Origin: Chloroflexota bacterium
GTDB lineage: Bacteria > Chloroflexota > UBA6077 > FW602-bin22 > CADDYW01
DNA length: 64,000 nt
Direction of reading: 5' to 3'
Assembly (NCBI GenBank): GCA_021324795.1
Contig: JAJPIK010000090.1
Coordinates: 1 to 64,000, forward strand
The notes beneath the pieces are model-generated. The model searched no databases, had not been told where the DNA came from, and saw only the letters and a program-made list of their open reading frames with translations. Of this stretch, positions 25,656 through 35,927 are shown in pieces (within the stretch, counting starts at the first letter, position 1; the number at the start of each line of letters is the position of its first letter). The position numbers were made by a program, and so were the translations under genes.

Positions 25656-26638
25656 CGAAGCGGAGCCGCCTGTTTACTTGGACGGAAGCGATCTCGGATC
25701 GGTATCGCTCGTCTTGCACAAAACAGGTACTGTTGAGCCCAGCCGGCCCAGGGGCTGAAGAGATCGCGGAAGCGGTCGCCGATTTTGCGGTAGGTTTTGG
25801 AGGTCAAGGTGCGGGTCGGAATCTCTTCGCCGAATAGCTCGTGGGCAATCGCCCAAACATGGATGTCCACTGGTACAGCATCATAGAGGCCCAATCCGAA
25901 AAGGCAGGCGCAATCGCTCACTTTCGGGCCATAGCCCGGTAACGCGTCGAGCGCCGCGTGCGCTTCGAGATAGGGCAATTCTCGCAGCGTCTCGAGCCAA
26001 TCGGCCGACCGTGAATGAATCTCTCGCGCTACTGCTTGAATGGAGCGCGCCCGGTAGGCGAGATTGCATTCCCGGAACAATTCCTCGGTTGGCGCGGCCA
26101 AGATCTGCTCGACGGTCGGAAAATCGTGCTGGGTGACGCCGTCAACATCGGTGATCGGATCGCCGAAGCGTCGGCAAAGCTCGCCAATGCTTCGGGTAAC
26201 TCGTGGCACGTTCGTCGCCGTCGCAATCGTGAAAGTCAAAATCGTTTCCAGAGGATCCTGACGGAGGATCCGCAGTCCAGCGAACTGCTCGGCCGCCTCG
26301 GCCGCCCGCGGGTGAGCTGCACCGACTCGCGCCCGGATCTCGCGCGTTGGCAGATCCAGACAGAAATAATGAATGAGAAATTCTGTCGCTGCCTTGGCAG
26401 ACAGTGCTGGCTGCATGCGCGCCAGCAACTGAGCGTCGACTACCTGGAGCTGCCAGACTCGTCCCCCGGCTATACCCTGCCAGCACTCTTCGCCAATTGG
26501 CCACCACCGAAACGTCTGCCCACAGCCAAGCGTCTGTCTTAATGAGAGTGGCTCACCGCGCAAAGGAACGCTGACACTACTCCAACTCTTCGCCCCAATG
26601 ATCGAGAATTCATCCGCTCTGACGAAATCGGGTATCAT
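25652..26638 (-). CDS. 8-oxoguanine DNA glycosylase/AP lyase, OGG1 type
   Basis: Removes 8-oxoguanine from DNA and cuts the abasic site. 328 residues. The N-terminal OGG_N-like domain contains LRQTLGCGQTFRWWP. The helix-hairpin-helix is LDALPGYGPKVSDCACLFGL, with the nucleophile Lys239. The catalytic Asp258 is in AVPVDIHVWAIAHEL. This is the eukaryote-like OGG1 arrangement (K-V-x-D-C...V-P-V-D-x-H-x-W) rather than AlkA or EndoIII, and no iron-sulfur cysteines are present. It is divergent to mutM, a second enzyme for the same lesion, with a 29-base gap. Confidence 0.88.
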   Translation of the reverse strand: MIPDFVRADEFSIIGAKSWSSVSVPLRGEPLSLRQTLGCGQTFRWWPIGEECWQGIAGGRVWQLQVVDAQLLARMQPALSAKAATEFLIHYFCLDLPTREIRARVGAAHPRAAEAAEQFAGLRILRQDPLETILTFTIATATNVPRVTRSIGELCRRFGDPITDVDGVTQHDFPTVEQILAAPTEELFRECNLAYRARSIQAVAREIHSRSADWLETLRELPYLEAHAALDALPGYGPKVSDCACLFGLGLYDAVPVDIHVWAIAHELFGEEIPTRTLTSKTYRKIGDRFRDLFSPWAGWAQQYLFCARRAIPIRDRFRPSKQAAPLR

Positions 26639-26667
26639 ACCTCGGAGTATAACAAAGGAACTGGATT

Positions 26668-27528
26668 ATGCCAGAGCTACCGGAGGTCGAAACTTTACGG
26701 CGTGGCTTGAGCGGAGCGCTCGAAGGGCGACGGATCGTCGAGGCCGAACTTCTCAAGCCGAAGATTTACGAAGGCTTGCCGGGCTACTCCCTCGCCGACA
26801 TCGTCGGCGCCACGATCACCGCGGCACGACGCCGCGCCAAGTATCTGATCCTTGATCTGTCAAACGGCTTAAGCCTGGTGATTCACTTGAGTTTGGCCGG
26901 CCAGATTGTCGTCATTTGCCCCAACGGCAAGAAAGTGGCCGGCGGCCATCCCGTACCGTCCTACGGCAGCGAGTTGCCCCATCGGCAAACCTCGGTCATT
27001 CTCCGCTTCGACGACGGCAGCATTCTCTACCTTACCGACATTCGTCAGTTCGCACACCTCTGGCTGGCCCCAACAACGGAAGTTATGTCCATCGTCCCCC
27101 ACGAGCGTCTTGGCGTTGAGATCCTCAGCCCTGAGTTCAGCGAAGCGGAGCTGCGCGAGCGGCTGCGTCAGCGGCCCAAGGCAAAGCTGAAGCCGCTGCT
27201 CCTCGACCAATCGATTCTCGCCGGTCTGGGCAACATTTACGTGGACGAGTCACTCTGGGAGGCCGGCATCCACCCCTTGCGCACGGCCGGTAGCCTTACT
27301 GACCAAGAGACCAGACGCCTCTATCACGCGATTCGCAGCGTCATTGATTTAGCTCTCCGACGAGGCGTCGCCCAGATCGTCAACGGCCGCGCCGTCGTCG
27401 GGGCCACCCTACCACGTATCCACGGTCGTGAGGCATCCCTGTGCCCCCGTTGTGGCCAGCCGATCGAAAAGATGCGCGTCGTCGGCCGCGGCACCTACAT
27501 CTGCCGCTCTTGCCAGAAACCGCCTTGA
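26668..27528 (+). CDS. mutM: Formamidopyrimidine-DNA glycosylase
   Basis: Fpg/MutM, 286 residues. The mature N terminus PELPEVETLRRGL supplies Pro2 (nucleophile) and Glu3. The H2TH domain holds KPLLLDQSILAGLGNIYVDE. The C-terminal zinc finger is CPRCGQPIEKMRV...YICRSCQ with four cysteines. Excises 8-oxoguanine and Fapy lesions. Family length and ends are normal. It shares a short divergent promoter region with the OGG1-type gene, so the cell has both bacterial and OGG1-like routes. Confidence 0.95.
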   Translation: MPELPEVETLRRGLSGALEGRRIVEAELLKPKIYEGLPGYSLADIVGATITAARRRAKYLILDLSNGLSLVIHLSLAGQIVVICPNGKKVAGGHPVPSYGSELPHRQTSVILRFDDGSILYLTDIRQFAHLWLAPTTEVMSIVPHERLGVEILSPEFSEAELRERLRQRPKAKLKPLLLDQSILAGLGNIYVDESLWEAGIHPLRTAGSLTDQETRRLYHAIRSVIDLALRRGVAQIVNGRAVVGATLPRIHGREASLCPRCGQPIEKMRVVGRGTYICRSCQKPP

Positions 27529-27538
27529 CACAACCTGC

Positions 27539-27566
27539 TTGACACGAATGCCTCCCCGTGTAGACT
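27539..27566 (+). promoter_or_regulatory. Promoter of the acyl-CoA synthetase gene
   Basis: TTGACA (27539-27544) and TAGACT (27561-27566) with a 16-base spacer, 31 bases before the start codon. A second TTGACA lies 14 bases upstream (27525-27530), overlapping the mutM stop, making a direct repeat that may be chance. Confidence 0.45.
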
Positions 27567-27596
27567 ATACCAATCAAGCGTTCAGAGGATGAGGCA

Positions 27597-29168
27597 ATGG
27601 AAGTTCCCCTGTCTCCGCTGGAACTGATGCGTCGTTCAAGGCGGCTTTATGGCGATCGCGAGGCCGTCGTCGATGGCGAGCTTCGGCTGACCTACAAGCA
27701 GTTCTTTCGGCGCTGCGACCGCTGGTCGTCAGCGCTTGAAAAGCTGGGCGTTCGGCATGGCGACCGTGTTGCCTACATCGCGCCGAACACCCACGCCCAG
27801 TTAGAGTCGTTCTACGCCGTTCCTCAATTAGGCGCGGTGCTCGTGCCGATCAACTATCGCTTGATTGCTGACGACTTCCGGTACATCATCAACCATAGCG
27901 GCGCGAAAGTCGTTTGCGCTCACGCGGATTTTCTGGAGAGCGTGGACAGCATCCGTGCCGACCTGGGCGGGGTCGAGCACTTTGTCGCCCTCGAAGGTTC
28001 CTGCAACGGCTGGCTGAGCTACGAAGGCGAGATCGAGCGGGCAGGGGAGATCTTCACTCGGCCTCAAATCGCGGAGACTGACCTCCTGACGATCAATTAT
28101 ACCAGCGGTACGACCTCGCGCCCCAAAGGGGTAATGATCACGCATCGCAACGTCTACCTGAACACGATTGGGGCGCTGATCCACGTGCACATGACCCCGG
28201 CCGAACGCTATCTGTGGACGCTCCCGATGTTCCACGCCAATGGCTGGACTTTCGTCTGGACGATCACGGCGGTGGGCGGGACGCACGTCTGCCTGCGCCG
28301 AGTCGAGCCCTCTCGGATCTTTCCAGCGATCCGAGACGAAGGCATTACAATGCTCTGCGCGGCGCCGACAGTGGTCATTGGCATCGCCAACGCCACGGAG
28401 GAGCTCCGCCGCTTGGCCCACCCCGGCGTCCGGGTATTCACCGGTGGTGCCCCGCCCGCCGCTGCCACGGTCGAGCGGATCGAGGGGGAGTTGGGCTGGG
28501 AGATTATCCACGTCTACGGCCTAACCGAGACTTCGCCATTTCTCACGATCTGTGAGCCCCGGCCGGAGCACGCAACTCTCTCACTGAGTGAGCGGGCTGA
28601 GATTAAGTCACGCCAAGGGGTCGAGATGCTCACCTCCGGCGAGTTGATCGTCGCCGACGAGAACCTGAATGAGGTTCCCCATGATGGCGTGACGATGGGC
28701 GAAATCGTCGTTCGAGGCAACGCGGTAATGGCTGGCTACTACAATGATCCCGAGGCCACCGCCACCGCGATGCGGGGAGGCTGGTTCCACACCGGTGACG
28801 CGGCGGTAGTTCATCCGGATGGCTACGTCGAGGTCCGCGATCGACTCAAAGACGTGATCATTAGCGGTGGCGAGAACATCTCCTCGGTCGAGGTCGAAGG
28901 GGTCATCATGCACCACCCGTCCATTCAAGAAGTGGCAGTCGTTGGCTTACCAGACGAGCGCTGGGGCGAAGCGCCACACGCTTTCGTTGTCTTGAAACCC
29001 GGCGCGATCGCGGCCGAGGCAGAGCTAATCCAGTTCGCCCGCGATCACCTGGCCCACTTCAAGGTACCCCATAGCTTCCGTTTCGTCAGCGAGCTACCCA
29101 AAACCGCGACCGGCAAGATTCAGAAATACGTCCTCCGTGGCAGTCGGTCAGCGATTTCAAAACAATAG
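27597..29168 (+). CDS. AMP-forming acyl-CoA synthetase
   Basis: 523 residues of the ANL superfamily. Motifs are NYTSGTTSRPKGVMITHRN (P-loop), VYGLTETSPF, TGDAAVVHPDGYVEVRDRLK, IISGGENISS and KTATGKIQKYVL with the catalytic Lys near the C terminus. The enzyme makes acyl-AMP and then acyl-CoA. The sequence resembles the medium/long-chain fatty-acyl-CoA ligase or methylmercaptopropionate-CoA ligase group, but chain specificity cannot be read off. The DUF362 gene follows after nine bases, so they are likely cotranscribed. Confidence 0.88.
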   Translation: MEVPLSPLELMRRSRRLYGDREAVVDGELRLTYKQFFRRCDRWSSALEKLGVRHGDRVAYIAPNTHAQLESFYAVPQLGAVLVPINYRLIADDFRYIINHSGAKVVCAHADFLESVDSIRADLGGVEHFVALEGSCNGWLSYEGEIERAGEIFTRPQIAETDLLTINYTSGTTSRPKGVMITHRNVYLNTIGALIHVHMTPAERYLWTLPMFHANGWTFVWTITAVGGTHVCLRRVEPSRIFPAIRDEGITMLCAAPTVVIGIANATEELRRLAHPGVRVFTGGAPPAAATVERIEGELGWEIIHVYGLTETSPFLTICEPRPEHATLSLSERAEIKSRQGVEMLTSGELIVADENLNEVPHDGVTMGEIVVRGNAVMAGYYNDPEATATAMRGGWFHTGDAAVVHPDGYVEVRDRLKDVIISGGENISSVEVEGVIMHHPSIQEVAVVGLPDERWGEAPHAFVVLKPGAIAAEAELIQFARDHLAHFKVPHSFRFVSELPKTATGKIQKYVLRGSRSAISKQ

Positions 29169-29177
29169 AGGTGAAAT

Positions 29178-30383
29178 GTGCAGAATCGGTCAGTCGTTTC
29201 TATCGTCCGTTGCGATGCCGAGGCGAGCGATCGCGCCGTCGAGCAGCGTCTCTTCGCCGCCGCCGAACTCATAGGTGGGGTCGAGGCGATGTTTCGTGGC
29301 AAGCAGAAAGTCTACATCAAGCCCAACCTGGGAATTACCGACGTTCGTCTGCACGCCGGTCGTCAGGTCGCACTGGCCGATTCTAGCGTTGTCCGGGCGA
29401 CGGTCGCTCTGATTCGGCGTTACTATCCGGGCGAGTTGATTCTCGGAGATGCGTCGACCGGTATGCCTTGCCGGCGGGTCTTCGAAGCGGTTGGCTTGGA
29501 CAAGGCGCTAGCCGGCTTTGACGTACGCTTGGTCGAACTCAACGACGGAAGATTCGCCGACTGGGACGTCCCCGGTCGCCCGGCGATGTTCTCACGCTAC
29601 CAGTTCAGCGAGGAGCTACGCGGAGTCGACGCGGTTGTCTCGATCGCCAAGCTCAAGTCGCACCTATCAACTGGCATGACCGGCTGCCTGAAGAATCTCT
29701 TCGGCATGACCCCTTGTCCGATCTACGGCACGCCACGGCGTTATCTCCACGCGCCGATTCGCCTGCCGCGCGTCCTAGTCGATGTCGGCCAGATCTTTCC
29801 GCCCGTCTTGAACGTTGTCGACGGCTTGGTCGCCCAGGATGGCCGCGAATGGCACGGCCAGCCGGTCCAAACCAACGTTCTCTTGCTTGGCAACAATGCG
29901 ATCGCCACTGACGCGACAGTGATTCGACTCATGGGCAACGACCCCACTGCTGACTACGGAACGCCACCGTTTCTCTTTGACGTCAATCCCTTGCCGCTCG
30001 CCCACGCCCACGGGTTAGGTCCGATCGCCGCCTCGGAGATCGAAGTCCGCGGCGACGAGGTCTCCGACCTCGGCCACCAGTTCACGGTTGATCGAAGCTG
30101 GTCCAAGGAATTCGATCAAGCGCGCACCGATGTGGCCGTCCAAATGTCGACTTACCTCCGTGAACGCGCGGCACTGCTCCGCCAGGCGGAGGGCAAATTC
30201 GCTGTCCTGGTGGATGGCAACGTTGCCAGCATCGTCGACAGCATCGACGCTTTGCCCCGCCGAGCCGAGTACGCCGCCCGCTTCGGCCGTGAGAACACCG
30301 GGATCCTCGTCAAGCAGATCCTCCCCGCCGAGGCAGAAACGGAGCGGTTGGACGTGTACGAACGAATCGCGAAGCGAGGGTAG
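29178..30383 (+). CDS. DUF362 domain protein
   Basis: 401 residues with DUF362 landmarks: VYIKPNLGITD, LGDASTGM, LKSHLSTGMTGCLKNLFG and LLLGNNAIATDATVIRLMG. No ferredoxin-type cysteine clusters are seen, although some DUF362 proteins carry them. The last 100 residues are an extra domain. The biochemical role is unknown; the domain is often near iron-sulfur or redox genes. GTG start at 29178, with a weak ribosome site. Confidence 0.75.
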   Translation: MQNRSVVSIVRCDAEASDRAVEQRLFAAAELIGGVEAMFRGKQKVYIKPNLGITDVRLHAGRQVALADSSVVRATVALIRRYYPGELILGDASTGMPCRRVFEAVGLDKALAGFDVRLVELNDGRFADWDVPGRPAMFSRYQFSEELRGVDAVVSIAKLKSHLSTGMTGCLKNLFGMTPCPIYGTPRRYLHAPIRLPRVLVDVGQIFPPVLNVVDGLVAQDGREWHGQPVQTNVLLLGNNAIATDATVIRLMGNDPTADYGTPPFLFDVNPLPLAHAHGLGPIAASEIEVRGDEVSDLGHQFTVDRSWSKEFDQARTDVAVQMSTYLRERAALLRQAEGKFAVLVDGNVASIVDSIDALPRRAEYAARFGRENTGILVKQILPAEAETERLDVYERIAKRG

Positions 30384-30391
30384 GCGAATAT

Positions 30392-30640
30392 CTATCGCAT
30401 CGGCGAGCTCGCGTGCTCGGCGAGCCACCTGCGCGATTCATCGTGAAACTCCGCCAGCTCCGGGAACGTCAACGTGAAGCGATGCATCGCCTCTTCTAGA
30501 CGACGCGGATCCTTGCTGAATTCGGGAGTTCCTCGCCCGCTGTTGATCAGGAATTCCGCGAAGACCCCGGGTTCCCGGGTGCGCAAGGCTTTGATCAAAC
30601 CTTCGGTGTAGCGCTGCGCCGCGGTTGGATGTTGATTCAC
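30392..30640 (-). CDS. Small hypothetical protein
   Basis: 82 residues from a GTG at 30640 that has GAGG four bases upstream (the frame continues to 30679). Mostly helical and charged: AAQRYTEGLIKALRTREPG at the N terminus and ELAEFHDESRRWLAEHA at the C terminus. No family recognised. It converges on the DUF362 gene with an eight-base gap. Confidence 0.5.
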   Translation of the reverse strand: MNQHPTAAQRYTEGLIKALRTREPGVFAEFLINSGRGTPEFSKDPRRLEEAMHRFTLTFPELAEFHDESRRWLAEHASSPMR

Positions 30641-30750
30641 AGATCCTCGATCTCTAAACAACTCAAAATTAACACGCACTTCTCGTTATTCATAGCACTG
30701 GCCGCGCCAGGTGGCAAGCGCGAAAAACCAGACGAACCGTCAGCAGATAT

Positions 30751-30780
30751 TTGGACAATTATTCCGCCCTATGCTAGAAT
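30751..30780 (+). promoter_or_regulatory. Promoter of secA
   Basis: TTGGAC (30751-30756) and TAGAAT (30775-30780), 18-base spacer. Transcription would start near 30787, giving a leader of about 175 bases before the favoured secA start. Confidence 0.55.
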
Positions 30781-30803
30781 TCAGCCGTCTAAGAGAGAAA
30801 ATT

Positions 30804-30838
30804 GACGACCGGGCCACTGCGCGGATGTGGCCCGGTCG
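30804..30838 (+). promoter_or_regulatory. Long stem-loop in the secA leader
   Basis: ACGACCGGGCCAC (30804-30816) pairs perfectly with GTGGCCCGGTCGT (30826-30838): 13 bp around a nine-base loop, starting about 17 bases after the predicted transcript start. It is followed by TGTAATGG and not by a T run, so it is unlikely to be a simple terminator. It could be a leader structure controlling secA expression or mRNA stability. An in-frame ATG (30844) sits six bases after the stem. Confidence 0.5.
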
Positions 30839-30960
30839 TTGTAATGGAGCGGCGCCTGATGCGCCGCGTTTCTTCCCCGGCCCGTCTCTCGCGGTCGTCG
30901 TCGCCGTTCAATCGTATTCACGAACGGTGGGACGGTCGCAAGGCCAATCTGGTGAGGCCC

Positions 30961-33681
<2,721 letters not shown>

Positions 33682-33759
33682 CAACTTCACAGCTAGACCG
33701 GTCTCGTTCTTGCCTTTTTCGTAAAGAACATTAGCGCCCCGTCAGGAGGGCCTTCAGGC

Positions 33760-34722
33760 ATGCAGCGCCTTCAAGCGGTCGCCGAACAGGTGATCGGTAA
33801 TGTCGAAAAGGTCATCGTCGGGAAGCACGACGAAGTCGAGCTCGCTTTTATCGCGCTGCTCTGCCAGGGACACGTGCTGATCGAGGACGTTCCCGGCGTC
33901 GGGAAGACCGTCCTCGCCAAGGCTTTTGCCCGCTCGGTCGGCTGCACATTTCGACGCATTCAGTTCACCCCAGACCTCCTCCCAAGCGATGTGACCGGCG
34001 TTTCGATCTACAATCAGCGTCAGCAAGAGTTCGAGTATCGCCCCGGCCCGATCGTCGCCCAGGTCGTCCTGGCCGATGAGATTAATCGAGCCACTCCGAA
34101 GACACAGTCGGCGCTCCTCGAATGTATGGAAGAGCGACAGGTGACGGTTGACGGCTCGACCTATCGACTTCCCGAGCCATTTATCGTCTTGGCTACTCAA
34201 AACCCGATCGAATACGAAGGAACCTTCCCGCTTCCGGAAGCCCAGCTCGACCGGTTCCTGCTCCGGATCAATCTGGGCTACCCGAGTAAGCGTGATGAGA
34301 TCGCCGTTCTGACCCGGCAACAGGTCCAGCATCCGATCGAGCAGTTACAGGAAGTGATTAGTGCTCGAGAGTTGGCCGAGCTTCAGCAGACGATCCGCCG
34401 CTCGATCTACGTCGATGACCTGATCAGCGAATACATTGTCTCGCTGGTTGCCGAAACACGCGCGCACCCGGACATTTACCTTGGCGCCAGTCCGCGCGGC
34501 TCGCTCGCGCTTTACCGGGCTAGCCAAGCTCGAGCCGCGCTCGCCGGCCGCGACTACGTACTTCCTGACGACGTCAAAGCACTCGCCGTACCGGCACTCA
34601 GTCACCGCTTGATCGTCAATCCTGGCGCCCGAATCAAACACACCGAAGCGGCGACGATCGTCAACGAAATTGTCGATTCGGTGCCGGTCCCCGGAACCCG
34701 AGCCCTCCACCCGCGCCGGTGA
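33760..34722 (+). CDS. MoxR-type AAA+ ATPase
   Basis: 320 residues. Walker A is [16 protein letters not shown], Walker B is [20 protein letters not shown], the sensor region is [20 protein letters not shown], and the C-terminal lid has [16 protein letters not shown]. MoxR ATPases act as chaperones that activate or assemble partner complexes and usually stand before DUF58 and transglutaminase genes, as here. The ATG at 33760 has a GGAGGG upstream. It overlaps none, but DUF58 starts only four bases after its stop. Confidence 0.92.
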   Translation: MQRLQAVAEQVIGNVEKVIVGKHDEVELAFIALLCQGHVLIEDVPGVGKTVLAKAFARSVGCTFRRIQFTPDLLPSDVTGVSIYNQRQQEFEYRPGPIVAQVVLADEINRATPKTQSALLECMEERQVTVDGSTYRLPEPFIVLATQNPIEYEGTFPLPEAQLDRFLLRINLGYPSKRDEIAVLTRQQVQHPIEQLQEVISARELAELQQTIRRSIYVDDLISEYIVSLVAETRAHPDIYLGASPRGSLALYRASQARAALAGRDYVLPDDVKALAVPALSHRLIVNPGARIKHTEAATIVNEIVDSVPVPGTRALHPRR

Positions 34723-34726
34723 TCCG

Positions 34727-35920
34727 ATGAGTGCGCTAAAAGTTCTCACGCTGACCATCGTCGTGGCTGCCTTGGCGGTCACGAGTGGCCAGCCAGTGCT
34801 CTTTCACCTCACCGATGTGCTTATCGCCACGCTTGTGCTCAGCGCCGTTTGGAGCTGGCTGAGCGTGCGTGGCTTGTATCTTCAGCGAACGCTGCGTCAG
34901 GACCGCGCCCAGGTCGGCGGAGTCGTCGAGCAACGCGTCCAGATTCGCAGCACCTGGCCCTTTCCGCGTCTCTGGATCGAGTTTACCGATCAAGGAACGC
35001 TCCCCGACTATCATGCCGGGCGCGTTTTCGATCTGGGATTCAGTGGCCACCGCGCTTGGAATCTCGAAGCACCGTGCCGACGCCGTGGTCTCTACCAATT
35101 TGGCCCGGCGATCGTCGCGAGCAGCGACCCGTTCGGCTTTTTCCGGACGACGCGTCAGCTCGGCCCGGTCCGCTCGATCCTCGTCTATCCAGCGACCGTT
35201 GATGTCAACGGTCTTACCCTTCCGGCCGGCCAGCTCTTCGGCGGTGACCGGCGGCGTACCGGTTGGCATCAGACGACACCGCACGTCTCGGGCACACGCG
35301 AATACCAGCCGGGCGACCCGGTCCGCCACGTCCACTGGCGCTCGACAGCCCACGCCGGACGGCTTATGGTCAAAGAGTTCGACCTGGAGCCGATCGCCGA
35401 CATCTGGCTGATCTTAGACCTGCACGCCGAGGTTCAGCGAGGTGAAGGAGATGATTCGACCGAAGAATACGGCGTGACGATCGCGGCCTCGCTGGCGCGA
35501 CACTTTCTCAAAGACGGGCGCTCGGTCGGACTGATCGGGATTGCCGGCGAGCACCTGATCATACCGGCCGACCGGGGTGAGCGCCAGCTCCGCAAGATCC
35601 TCGAAGAGCTCGCGGTCGTCCACGCCGACGGGCAGGAGCCGATCGCCGAGACACTCGCAGCCGAGAGCAACCGCTGCACCAAGAACGCTGCGATCATTGT
35701 TGTGACCCCATCGATCGACGAACGCTGGCCTTCAACCCTCCGGGGGATCCGCGATCGCGGCATTCAGGTCGGCGCCGTCGTCCTTGAGCCAAGCACATTC
35801 GGCGATGCTCCCAGTTCGCTTTTCTTGGTTAGCTCTCTGGCGACCTGTAGCATTCCCAGCATCTTGGTCAAGTGCCACGATCAACTCGACCGCGTGCTCT
35901 CAATCGGCTGGCGAGGTTAG
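34727..35920 (+). CDS. DUF58 domain protein
   Basis: 397 residues: two N-terminal membrane helices (residues 6-45), then a beta-rich part, then the DUF58 signature GTREYQPGDPVRHVHWRSTAHAG and LMVKEFDLEP with a von Willebrand-A-like C-terminal fold (DIWLILDLHAEV). It is the standard partner of MoxR. The ATG at 34727 gives the right membrane topology. Function probably lies in assembly of an envelope machine; biochemical activity unknown. Confidence 0.85.
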   Translation: MSALKVLTLTIVVAALAVTSGQPVLFHLTDVLIATLVLSAVWSWLSVRGLYLQRTLRQDRAQVGGVVEQRVQIRSTWPFPRLWIEFTDQGTLPDYHAGRVFDLGFSGHRAWNLEAPCRRRGLYQFGPAIVASSDPFGFFRTTRQLGPVRSILVYPATVDVNGLTLPAGQLFGGDRRRTGWHQTTPHVSGTREYQPGDPVRHVHWRSTAHAGRLMVKEFDLEPIADIWLILDLHAEVQRGEGDDSTEEYGVTIAASLARHFLKDGRSVGLIGIAGEHLIIPADRGERQLRKILEELAVVHADGQEPIAETLAAESNRCTKNAAIIVVTPSIDERWPSTLRGIRDRGIQVGAVVLEPSTFGDAPSSLFLVSSLATCSIPSILVKCHDQLDRVLSIGWRG

Positions 35921-35927
35921 CACAGTC

